A DNA stretch of 32,135 nt from CAZBUB01 sp046546355. Its GTDB lineage: Bacteria > Desulfobacterota > Desulfovibrionia > Desulfovibrionales > Desulfothermaceae. The stretch is taken from positions 1 to 32,135 of the forward strand of contig JBKGXZ010000013.1 in NCBI GenBank assembly GCA_046546355.1, in the 5' to 3' direction. Both the position numbers and the translations under genes were made by a program. The notes below the pieces were generated by a model. That model was not told the origin of the DNA, did not search any database, and was given only the letters and a program-made list of their open reading frames with translations. Of the stretch, positions 7,069 to 15,390 are shown piece by piece. Each line of letters starts with the position of its first letter. Position 1 is the first letter of the stretch.

Positions 7069-10000
7069 ATGCTAAACCAGGAGACCATGAAAACTCCGGA
7101 CAAGAGCGTGCAGGGGAAGACAGGCTCAGTACTGGTTTGCGGCGGCGGAATTGCAGGTATGCAGGCTGCCCTGGATCTGGCAGAGTCTGGCTATTATGTC
7201 TACCTTCTAGAGGAGTCTTCAGCCATCGGCGGTCTGATGTCCGAGCTGGACAAGACCTTTCCCACCAACGACTGTGCCATGTGAATCATCTCGCCCAAAC
7301 TGGTCGAGGTCGGCCGGCACCTGAACATCGAGCTGTTGACCAATACGAAGCTGCAGAAGCTGGATGGCGAGCCAGGCAGGCTCACCGCCAGCGTGTACCA
7401 GAGCCCTAGGTATATTGATCTGGACAAGTGCACCAGCTGCGGGGAGTGCGCCAAGGTCTGCCCAGTGGAACTCCCTGATGAGTATAACCAGGGCCTGACC
7501 ATGCGCAAGGCAGCCTACAAGAAATATGAGCAGGCCATCCCTGGGGCCTACGCCATAGATAAGGGCGATCCTGCGCCCTGCAGGCTGGCCTGCCCTGCAG
7601 GCTTGAACGTCCAGGGCTACGTGCAGATGGTCAAGCAGGGCAAGTACAAGGAGGCCCTGGAGATCATTATGCAGGAGCTGCCCCTGCCCGGGGTCCTGGG
7701 CAGGGTCTGCCCCAGGAGCTGTGAGGACGCCTGCAGAAGGGCAGAGGTGGATGAATCCATCTCTATTCGGGCCTTGAAGAGACTGGCTGCCGATCAGTTC
7801 GATCCCAGGCAGGTGGAGTTGAATCCTGCCCCTAAGCGGGAGGAAAAGGTGGCCATAGTGGGCTCCGGGCCTGCCGGGCTGTCTGCTGCCTACCACCTGG
7901 CCCTGGCCGGGGTAGAGAGTACCATCTTCGAGGCCGCGGACAAGCCAGGAGGCATGCTGCGCCTGGGTATACCCGAGCACCGCCTGCCCAGGCATATAAT
8001 CGACCAGGAAATAGAGGTCATCACCAATTTAGGAGTGGAGATCAAGACCGGGACCGCACTGGGTCCGGATTTTGGCCCGGATGAGCTCTTGCAGCAGGGC
8101 TATCAGGCTGTCTACCTGGCCATTGGGGCCCACAAGGGCATGGAGCTTGGGGTGCCCGGGGAAAGGGCCAAAGGGGTGCGCCAAGGTGTGGGCTTCCTGC
8201 GCGAGCTGAACTTAAGCGGCCAAGTAGAGGTGGGCAAGAAGGTAGCTATTGTGGGCGGCGGGAACGTGGCCATTGACGTGGCTCGCAGCGCTCTGCGCCT
8301 GGGCGCCCAGGAGGTGAACCTGGTCTATCGCCGTACCTGCGACGAGATGCCCGCCCTTAAAGAAGAGGTGGAGGCTGCCCAATGCGAGGGCATACATTTC
8401 ATTTACCTCTCAGCCCCCCAGGAGATCCTGACCAGGGACGGACAGGTCACCGGCCTGCGCTGCATCCAGATGGAGCTGGGAGAGCCTGATTCCTCCGGCA
8501 GGAGGAGACCGGTCCCGGTACCTGACAGCGAGTTCGACCTGGATGTGGAGCAGATCATACCTGCCATTGGCCAGAGGCCGGACAGCTCCTTTCTGGAAGA
8601 GATTGAGGGGCTTAGCTTCAACCGCTGGGGCAGCCTGGAGGCTGATTCAGTGACCTTTGCTACCGGCAAAAAGGGAGTATTCGCTGGCGGAGACCTGCAC
8701 ACCGGGCCCTGGATCGCCATTGGCGCGGTTGCAGCCGGCAGGGAGGCTGCTGAATCCATTGTGCGTTATCTGGACGGCAGGGACCTGTCAGAGGGCAGGG
8801 AGCCTGTGCAGCTGAAGGAGGAGCCCAGTTGCAGACCCATCCCGGAGAACGAGTATCAGAGGCCCAGGGCTGAAATGGCGGAGCTGGAGGAGGAAGAAAG
8901 GATCTGCAGCTTCAAGGAAGTGGAGATGGGCCTGCAGGAGGAACAGGGCAGGCAGGAGGCTGAGAGGTGCCTGAACTGCGGCTACTGCTGCGAGTGCTAC
9001 CAGTGCGTGTACAACTGCCTGGCAGATGCTGTAGACCACAGCCAGCAGCCGGTGCAGCGAGAGTTGCAGGTGGGCTCGGTTATCCTCTGTCCAGGGGCGC
9101 AAGCCTTCAATCCTGCAGGTTTGGAAGAGTTCTACCATTACAAAGAGCACAAGAATGTCCTGACCAGCCTGGAGTTCGAGCGGGTCCTAAGCCCCTCTGG
9201 CCCGACCATGGGCCACTTGGTGCGTCCCTCGGACCACAAGGCGCCCAAGAAGATTGCCTGGATCCAGTGCGTGGGCTCCAGGGATCTGCATCGCTGCGGC
9301 AATGGCTACTGCTCCAGCGTGTGCTGCATGTACGCCATCAAGGAAGCCATGGTGGCCATGGAGCACTCTGAAGAGGAGCTGGAGTGCACCATATTTAATA
9401 TGGATCTGCGCACCTTCGGCAAAGACTACGAGCTCTATCTACAGCGGGCCCAGAATATGGGGGTCCGGTTTGTAAACTGCAGAGTCCACACCATTGATCC
9501 TGCCGGCCCGGGCCAGACAGAGGGTCCCCTGTCTGTGCGCTACATAGCTGACAGCGGGGAGCTGCAGGAAGAGAGCTTTGATCTGGTGGTCCTGTCTGTG
9601 GGCCTGCAGGTCTCTGCAGCCAGCAGGCAGCAGGCCGGAGAGCTGGAGCTGGATGTCAATAAGTACGGCTTTGCCAATTCCAGCCCCTTCCTGCCGGTGC
9701 AGACTTCCAGGCCAGGGGTGTTCGCCTGCGGTACCTTCCAGGGGCCCAAGGACATACCCTCATCTGTGACAGAAGCCAGTGCCGCAGCAGCAATGGCCGG
9801 CGGCATGCTGGCCCCTGCCCGGAATACAGAGACCAAGAGCCCGGAAGTGGTGCAGGAAAAGGATGTCAGCCAGGAGGAGGCCAGGATAGGGGTTTTTATC
9901 TGCAATTGCGGCATAAACATCGGGGGCGTGGTGGATGTGCCCCAGGTGCAGGAATACTGCAGCACTCTGCCAGGGGTGGTCTACTGCGGCCAGGACCTGT

Positions 10001-11550
10001 TCACCTGCTCCGAGGACGCCCAGAACAGGATGAAGGACAAGATCCAGGAAGAGGGCATTAACCGGGTGGTGGTGGCTTCCTGCACGCCCAAGACCCACGA
10101 AGGCATCTTCATGGATACCCTGGAGGCCTGTGGCTTGAACAAGTATCTATTCGAGATGGCCAATATCCGGAATCAAAATTCCTGGGTGCATGGAGATTCC
10201 CCTGAAGCAGCCACGCAGAAGGCCAAGGAGCTGATCCGGATGTCCGTGGCTAGAGCCTCTTTCCTCAAGGCCCTGCAGGAAGAGAGGATTCCCATCACTC
10301 CCAGGGCCTTGATCGTCGGAGGCGGTGTGGCAGGCATGAATGCCGCCCTGAGCCTGGCTGACCAGGGCTATGAGGCTGTGCTGGTAGAAAAAGAGGCAGA
10401 GCTGGGAGGCACAGCCAACAGGCTGACCTCAACCATTGAGGGGGAGAAGATAGCTCCTTATGTGCAGTCTCTGGTCAGAAAAGTGCAAAAGCACGAGCAG
10501 GTGCAGGTCCTGACCCAGGCCGAGGTGCTTTCATTCCAGGGCTTTAAGGGCAACTTCAAGACCCAGCTGGCAATCGGCCCTGAGCAGCAGGAGCAGACCG
10601 TGGAGCATGGGGCGGTTATTCTGGCCACTGGGGGCAAGGAGTACCAGCCCCAGGAGTACTTCTATGGCCAGGATTCCAGGGTCCTGACCCAAATCGAGCT
10701 CTCCAATCGCCTGGAAGAGAAAGACGCTCTGCAGGGTGTAGAGCAGGTGGTCATGATCCAGTGCATAGGCTCCAGGAACGAGGAGAACCCCAACTGTTCC
10801 AGGATCTGCTGCCAGAGCGCGGTCAAGAACGCCCTGCATATCAAGGAGCAAAAGCCAGAGGCCCAGGTGTACATCCTGTATCGGGATATGCGCACCTATG
10901 GCCTGCTGGAGGACTACTACACCCTGGCCAGGGAGAAGGGTATTCTGTTCTTCCGCTTTACTCCTGAGGAGCCTCCTCAGGTGCAGAGCACGGAACAGGC
11001 TCTGCAGGTCAGCTTCCGGGATCCTATCCTGGATCGGCAGCTGCAGGTGGACGCAGACCTCCTGGCCCTTAGCGCCGGGGTCAGGGCAGAGGATACTGAC
11101 CAGCTATCCTCGATCATGAAGCTAGCCCGCAATGCCCAGGGCTACTTCCAAGAGGCCCATGTCAAGTTGCGGCCAGTGGACATGGGAGCGGAAGGGGTTT
11201 ATGTCTGCGGGACAGCCCATAGCCCCATGTTGATGTCCGAGGCAGTGACCCAGGGTTTGGCTGTGGCCTCCAGAGCTGTGACCATGCTCTCCAAGCCGCA
11301 TCTGACCCTGTCCGGGGTCAAGGCCCGGGTGGATCAGGACAAGTGCGCTGCCTGTTTGATCTGTGTTCGGGTCTGCCCCTATGAGGTGCCCAGGATAAAT
11401 GAGGAAGGGGTCAGCGAGATAGACAAGGCCTTGTGTCAGGGCTGCGGTGTCTGTGCTGCCGAGTGCCCGGCCAAGGCTATAGAGCTGAACTGGTATGAGG
11501 ATCTGCAGATTACTACTGAGATTGATGCCTTGTTGGAGGGGGCGCTATGA
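7069..11550 (+). CDS. hdrA: selenocysteine-containing HdrA with GltD-like insertion
   Basis: HdrA-type flavoprotein expected to take part in flavin-based electron transfer or bifurcation. The in-frame TGA at 7282-7284 is read as Sec72, giving 1493 residues. Order: FAD motif GGGIAG (25-30) followed by CAMU; [4Fe-4S] C121/C124/C127/C131; a glutamate-synthase-small-subunit-like part (about 165-620) with C171/C175, FAD motif GSGPAG near 264 and NAD(P) motif GGGNVA near 396; a Cys-rich cluster C634-C650; the rest of the first HdrA unit; a second HdrA unit from about 939 with FAD motif GGGVAG near 1083; and two C-terminal [4Fe-4S] motifs from C1426. The start has GAGG 6 nt upstream. The stop overlaps mvhD by 4 nt. 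The coding frame continues on both sides of the TGA, arguing against a pseudogene. Confidence 0.93.
7282..7317 (+). promoter_or_regulatory. UGA-Sec codon and predicted bacterial SECIS element of hdrA
   Basis: The UGA at 7282-7284 follows the codons for CAM, the site where other HdrA proteins carry a conserved Cys or Sec. Fifteen bases later CUGGUC (7300-7305) pairs with GGCCGG (7312-7317), including two G-U pairs, around the loop GAGGUC. The small apical stem, the GGU in the loop and the distance from UGA fit a bacterial SECIS for SelB. Folded by eye only. Confidence 0.75.
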
Positions 11551-11981
11551 GTAACGAGTTTAGACCGACAATACTTGCCTTTTGCTGTTATTTCTGAGGA
11601 TACAGTGCCGCGGACCTGGCAGGTTCGATGCGACTGAGTTATCCAGCAGAGATTAAGGTTATCCGGGTGCCTTGTACAGGCAAGGTGGACCTGCTGCACA
11701 TTCTGCACGCCTTTGAGAAGGGTGCTGACGGAGTATACCTGGTAGGCTGCCTGGAGGGAGACTGCCATTACAAGACTGGCAATATCCGAGCCAAAAAGAG
11801 GGTGGAGCAGGCCAAGCAGATTCTGGAAACCGTAGGATTTGGAGCAGACAGGGTGCGCATGTACAATCTGTCCTCGAGCGACGCACCTAAGTTTGCCAAG
11901 TTCGCCAGGGAGATGGCAGAGAACATCCAAGCCCTGGGGCCGAATCCAGTCAAAGCAGCCCAGCAGAAGAAGGCTGCCTAA
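11547..11981 (+). CDS. mvhD: selenocysteine-containing MvhD-type electron-transfer protein
   Basis: MvhD/FrhD family [2Fe-2S] protein (144 residues) that passes electrons between HdrA and a partner hydrogenase or dehydrogenase. The reading starts at the ATG overlapping the hdrA stop (ATGA) and goes through the TGA at 11595-11597 as Sec17 in the motif FCCYFUGYSAADLAG. Many homologs have Cys in this position (FCC-x-x-C). C-terminal to this are VPCTGKVD, GCLEGDCHY and a basic helix, all typical of the family. If the TGA were a stop, only 16 residues would be made and the Cys motif would be lost. No hydrogenase or formate dehydrogenase gene lies in the window, so its electron donor is unknown. 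Confidence 0.9.
11595..11626 (+). promoter_or_regulatory. UGA-Sec codon and predicted SECIS element of mvhD
   Basis: Fourteen bases after UGA (11595-11597), GGACCU (11612-11617) can pair with AGGUUC-type bases at 11621-11626 around the loop GGC, giving a compact stem of five to six pairs. The spacing matches the hdrA element upstream. It is less like the textbook loop than the hdrA element and was folded by eye. Confidence 0.6.
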
Positions 11982-11999
11982 ATACGCAGGAGAGGTCTT

Positions 12000-12668
12000 A
12001 TGATTGTTGCTGACAAGAAGCCTTTTGAGGAGATTATCGAGCAGGTGCAGGGATGCAGTCGGATCTTGGTCCTGGGTTGCAATGAGTGCGTGACTGTCTG
12101 CGAGGCAGGCGGGAAGAAAGAAGTGGGAGTGCTGGCTTCCGCCTTGCGCATGCACTTCATGAACCAGGGCCAGGAGGTCCAGGTGGACGAGAGGACCCTG
12201 GAGAGGCAGTGCGACCATGAATATTTAGATGAGATCAAGGACATAGCAGAAAATTATCAGGCTATAGTCTCCCTGGCCTGCGGGGTGGGTGTACAGTTCA
12301 TGGCTGAGAAATACCATGATGTGCCTGTGTATCCCGGGGTGAATACCTGTTTTATGGGTGTTACCGAACACCGGGGACTATGGACCGAAAGGTGCCAGGG
12401 CTGCGGGGAGTGCATCCTGGCCCAGACAGGTGGTATCTGCCCTGTGTCCAGGTGCGCCAAGCGCCTGCTGAACGGGCCTTGCGGGGGATCCACAGACGGC
12501 AAGTGCGAGATACACAGCGAATTGCCTTGCGCCTGGCAGTTGATCATAGACCGCTTGAAGGCTTTGAACAGGCTGGAGGACTTTGAGAAGCTCAGTCCCA
12601 TCAAGGACTGGTCCAAAGAGCGGGCAGGAGGCCCCAGAAAAGTTGTCAGGGAGGATGTACAGATATGA
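12000..12668 (+). CDS. metV: MetV, iron-sulfur/zinc partner of methylene-THF reductase
   Basis: MetV-type subunit of 222 residues that partners MetF in acetogens and sulfate reducers, linking the flavin of MetF to an electron carrier. Cys clusters are visible at both ends: C19, C27, C30 and C34 at the N-terminus (GCNECVTVCEAGGKKE), and a C-terminal Cys-rich block from C132 (CQGCGEC...CPVSRC...NGPCGG...GKCE). The start has GGAGAGG 5 nt upstream, 18 nt after mvhD. The stop overlaps the metF start by 4 nt (ATGA), which suggests translational coupling and a fixed subunit ratio. Confidence 0.88.
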   Translation: MIVADKKPFEEIIEQVQGCSRILVLGCNECVTVCEAGGKKEVGVLASALRMHFMNQGQEVQVDERTLERQCDHEYLDEIKDIAENYQAIVSLACGVGVQFMAEKYHDVPVYPGVNTCFMGVTEHRGLWTERCQGCGECILAQTGGICPVSRCAKRLLNGPCGGSTDGKCEIHSELPCAWQLIIDRLKALNRLEDFEKLSPIKDWSKERAGGPRKVVREDVQI

Positions 12669-13594
12669 ATGTGAATACTCCGAGCAAGCTGGAAAAGATC
12701 CTCAAATCCGGGCAGATGGCGGTTACCTCTGAATGCGGGCCTCCCCGGGGCAGCGATCCTGAGGCTATTACCAAGAAGGGGGAGTTGATCAAGGATTATG
12801 TGGACGCCATCAATATTACGGACAATCAGACCTCGGTGACCAGGCTCTGCAGCCTGGCGGCCTGCATCAGGCTGAAACTGATGGGGCTGGAGCCTGTTTT
12901 GCAGATGGTGACCAGGGACAGGAACCGCATCGCTCTGCAAAGCGACATATTGGGAGCCGCTTCCTTTGATATCCATAACATCCTGTGCTTGACCGGAGAT
13001 CATCAGAGCTTCGGGGACTGCCCCCAGGGCCAGAACGTGCACGATCTGGATTCCATGCAGCTGATCCAGACTGTTCGTCAGATGCGCGACGAGGGCAAGT
13101 TCCTGGGCGGGGACGAGATCAAGCGGCCCCCGCAGATGTTCGTAGGCGCGGCAGCCAATCCCTTTGCAGATCCCTTTGAGATCAGGGCTCCCAGGCTGGC
13201 CAAGAAGGTGGCTGCAGGTGTGGAGTTCATCCAGACCCAGTGCATCTACGATCTGGACAAGTTCGAGGAGTGGATGAGGCAGATCAGGGACCGCGGCCTG
13301 CATGAGAAGGTCTATATCCTGGCCGGGGTGACCCCGTTCAAGACAGCGGGCATGGCCAAGTTCATGAAAAAGAAAGTCCCGGGCATGTCCATTCCGGACC
13401 ATGTGGTCAAGCGTATGGCGGATCAGCCCAAGGAAAAACAGGCCCAGGAAGGCATTGATATCTGCGTGGAGTCCATCCAGCGTCTCAAGGAAGTGGAAGG
13501 AGTCAGCGGATTCCACGTCATGGCCATCGAATGGGAGGAAAAGGTTCCGGAGATTGTGGAGAGGGCAGGCCTGTTGCCCAGGCCCCAGGTATAG
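12665..13594 (+). CDS. metF: 5,10-methylenetetrahydrofolate reductase
   Basis: Catalyses reduction of methylene-THF to methyl-THF, the last methyl-branch step before transfer to the corrinoid protein. The 309-residue length fits a MetF catalytic domain (FAD TIM barrel). Visible marks are the N-terminal SECGPPRGSD with E23 at the catalytic acid position, NITDNQTSVTR, LTGDHQSFGD and a C-terminal helix. It is coupled to metV and lies in one operon with hdrA and mvhD, so the electrons probably come through the HdrA-MvhD module rather than directly from NAD(P)H. A strong terminator follows after a 170-nt gap. Confidence 0.92.
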   Translation: MNVNTPSKLEKILKSGQMAVTSECGPPRGSDPEAITKKGELIKDYVDAINITDNQTSVTRLCSLAACIRLKLMGLEPVLQMVTRDRNRIALQSDILGAASFDIHNILCLTGDHQSFGDCPQGQNVHDLDSMQLIQTVRQMRDEGKFLGGDEIKRPPQMFVGAAANPFADPFEIRAPRLAKKVAAGVEFIQTQCIYDLDKFEEWMRQIRDRGLHEKVYILAGVTPFKTAGMAKFMKKKVPGMSIPDHVVKRMADQPKEKQAQEGIDICVESIQRLKEVEGVSGFHVMAIEWEEKVPEIVERAGLLPRPQV

Positions 13595-13658
13595 CAGACT
13601 GGAATGGAGACAACAGGCTGGTACAACCGCTCATGCATATTGGTATCAGTCATTGCCC

Positions 13659-13693
13659 GTTATTGCGAGGAGTCTTCGCCGAAGCAATCTCGA
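13659..13693. repeat. REP-like dispersed repeat unit
   Basis: The stretch ATTGCGAGGAG ... CGAAGCAATCTCG, with ATTGC and GCAAT as inverted ends, looks like the CGTCATTGCGAGG...GAAGCAATC palindromic repeat common between genes in Desulfobacterota and other anaerobes. It lies between metF and its terminator. Only one copy is in the window, so the family assignment rests on recognition, not on counting copies. Confidence 0.55.
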
Positions 13694-13767
13694 TATTGTT
13701 GCCGGTAATTGTGAGCAGAAGTACTAACAGGGTTCCATTTTAAGCTGTCTAACTCGAGCAACATGCT

Positions 13768-13830
13768 GGAACAGGATCTCAGCCCGCTGAAGGCAGCATA
13801 AACGCCTGGGCTGGGCCTGTTCCTTTTTTT
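13768..13830 (+). terminator. rho-independent terminator after metF
   Basis: GGAACAGG (13768-13775) pairs with CCTGTTCC (13816-13823), and inside it CAGCCC (13780-13785) pairs with GGGCTG (13808-13813). A run of seven T follows. The T tract ends only 5 nt before the ATG of the next gene, so it may also control the kinase gene. Confidence 0.85.
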
Positions 13831-13835
13831 ATCTT

Positions 13836-15380
13836 ATGACTTCAGCATTTGTGAATATAGGTCTGGTCGGAGCCGGGCAGTTCACCGCAGAGGTGCTGCA
13901 CAAGACCAGGAACGGCGGCTCTGAGCACGAGCTGTTGCGGGCCAAGATCCAGGCTGTGGCTGATCCCGATCCCGAGGCCCCTGGCATGGTCAGGGCCAGG
14001 GAGCTGGGCCTGACCACCCTAGAAGACTACAGGCAGCTGTATGATCCTGAGCTGGATATCAATTTGATCATCATCATGCAGCCCAGCGAGGAGATCCTGC
14101 ATGATATCCTGGGCAGTAGGCCCCCGGCAATCAGGATCATGTCCTATCATACCTTCAGGCTGTTCTGGGAGGCCATCAGCGCTGAGGCGGACAAGCTGAG
14201 CAAGCGAACCCAGGAAATAGAAACCATCCTGGATGGTATCCAGGACTTTATTGTAGTCATCAGCCCTGAGCTGCAGGTGATAGACGCCAATAAGGCCTTT
14301 TTAGAGCAGATGGGCTTTGAGCGGGAAGAGGTTATAGGCAAGCCCTGCTATGATGTCTTTCGGCGCATAAACCGGCAGTGCAGGGATGTGAACGAGAATA
14401 AGTACTGTCCTGTGCAGGAAGTGCTGCTGACAAAGTCCAGCAGCCACCGCATCTTCCCCAGGGTGAACGCAGATGGCAAGGTAGTGTATATAGAGGTCAG
14501 CATCTACCCCATATGGGAAGAGGACGGCAGCATTTCCAGGTTTATCGAGGTTAGTCGAGACGTGAGCGCCAGGGAAAGGGAGGACGAGGAGATCAACCGC
14601 CGTCTGGAGGAGATGGTGGAAGAAAGGACCAAGCAGCTCAAGCAAAGGCAGCAGGAGATCCTGCACCAGGACAAGATGGCCTCCCTGGGCAAGCTCTCTG
14701 CATCTGTGGTGCACGAAATCAACAATCCCATCTCCGGAATCCTGAATCTGATTTTGCTATTGCAGAAACTAAGCGGGGAGCTGGAGCAGGAGAGCCAGGA
14801 GGCTGAGAAATTTTCCCGCTATCTGAAGCTGGTAGAGACCGAGACCAGACGGATCAGCAGGATCACTTCCAATCTGCTCTCCTTCTCCCGGGAATCCAAG
14901 ATAGAGATGCAGCCCCTGAACGTGAACCATCTCCTGGAGGAGATACTTTTCTTAAACGCAAATTTCCTGAAGATCCACCAGATCAAGCTGGATAAGGACC
15001 TGGACCCCACCTTGCCTGCTCTGGTGGGGGATGGGGAAAAGCTAAAGCAGGTGTTCATGAATCTTATTTCCAATGCCTGCGAGGCCATGCAGTCCCATGG
15101 TCAGGGGGAGCTGAAGGTTCAGACCAGGCAAGTCAACAACAAAGTGCAGATCTCCTTCCAGGATACCGGAGTGGGAGTGGAGCAGGAGGAATCCGAAAAG
15201 GTATTCGATCCCTTCTTCTCCACCAAGCAGGAAAGCAAGGGCGTTGGTCTTGGCCTCAGCGTGGCCTACGGGATCGTGCATCAACACTGCGGCAGGCTGG
15301 AGTTTGCTTCCCAGCCTGGCCAGGGCACTGCTGTCACTGTGACTTTGCCTCTGCAGCAGCCCAGGGAAAAATACGAGTAG
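13836..15380 (+). CDS. sensor histidine kinase with N-terminal Rossmann-like domain and PAS
   Basis: Cytoplasmic histidine kinase of 514 residues with no membrane segment. Residues 1-115 look like a dinucleotide-binding Rossmann domain (NIGLVGAGQ, then ADPDPEA). A PAS domain follows (about 125-245) with several Cys (GKPCYDVF, RQCRDV, KYCPVQ), then a short coiled coil, a HisKA helix with H293 in VVHEINNP, and a HATPase domain (NLISNACEA, DTGVGV, GVGLGLS). This suggests sensing of a nucleotide or redox cofactor; that is inference. It starts 5 nt after a terminator T tract and has no visible ribosome binding site. The only alternative start is GTG at 13851. The regulator gene follows after 10 nt. 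Confidence 0.88.
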   Translation: MTSAFVNIGLVGAGQFTAEVLHKTRNGGSEHELLRAKIQAVADPDPEAPGMVRARELGLTTLEDYRQLYDPELDINLIIIMQPSEEILHDILGSRPPAIRIMSYHTFRLFWEAISAEADKLSKRTQEIETILDGIQDFIVVISPELQVIDANKAFLEQMGFEREEVIGKPCYDVFRRINRQCRDVNENKYCPVQEVLLTKSSSHRIFPRVNADGKVVYIEVSIYPIWEEDGSISRFIEVSRDVSAREREDEEINRRLEEMVEERTKQLKQRQQEILHQDKMASLGKLSASVVHEINNPISGILNLILLLQKLSGELEQESQEAEKFSRYLKLVETETRRISRITSNLLSFSRESKIEMQPLNVNHLLEEILFLNANFLKIHQIKLDKDLDPTLPALVGDGEKLKQVFMNLISNACEAMQSHGQGELKVQTRQVNNKVQISFQDTGVGVEQEESEKVFDPFFSTKQESKGVGLGLSVAYGIVHQHCGRLEFASQPGQGTAVTVTLPLQQPREKYE

Positions 15381-15390
15381 AGGCCAGCCT

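Noticed and set aside
7069..7284. Separate 71-codon gene followed by a truncated hdrA (nonsense mutation or pseudogene)
   Set aside because: The frame continues without shift, the sequence on both sides is HdrA, the TGA is at a known Cys/Sec site and a SECIS-like hairpin follows.
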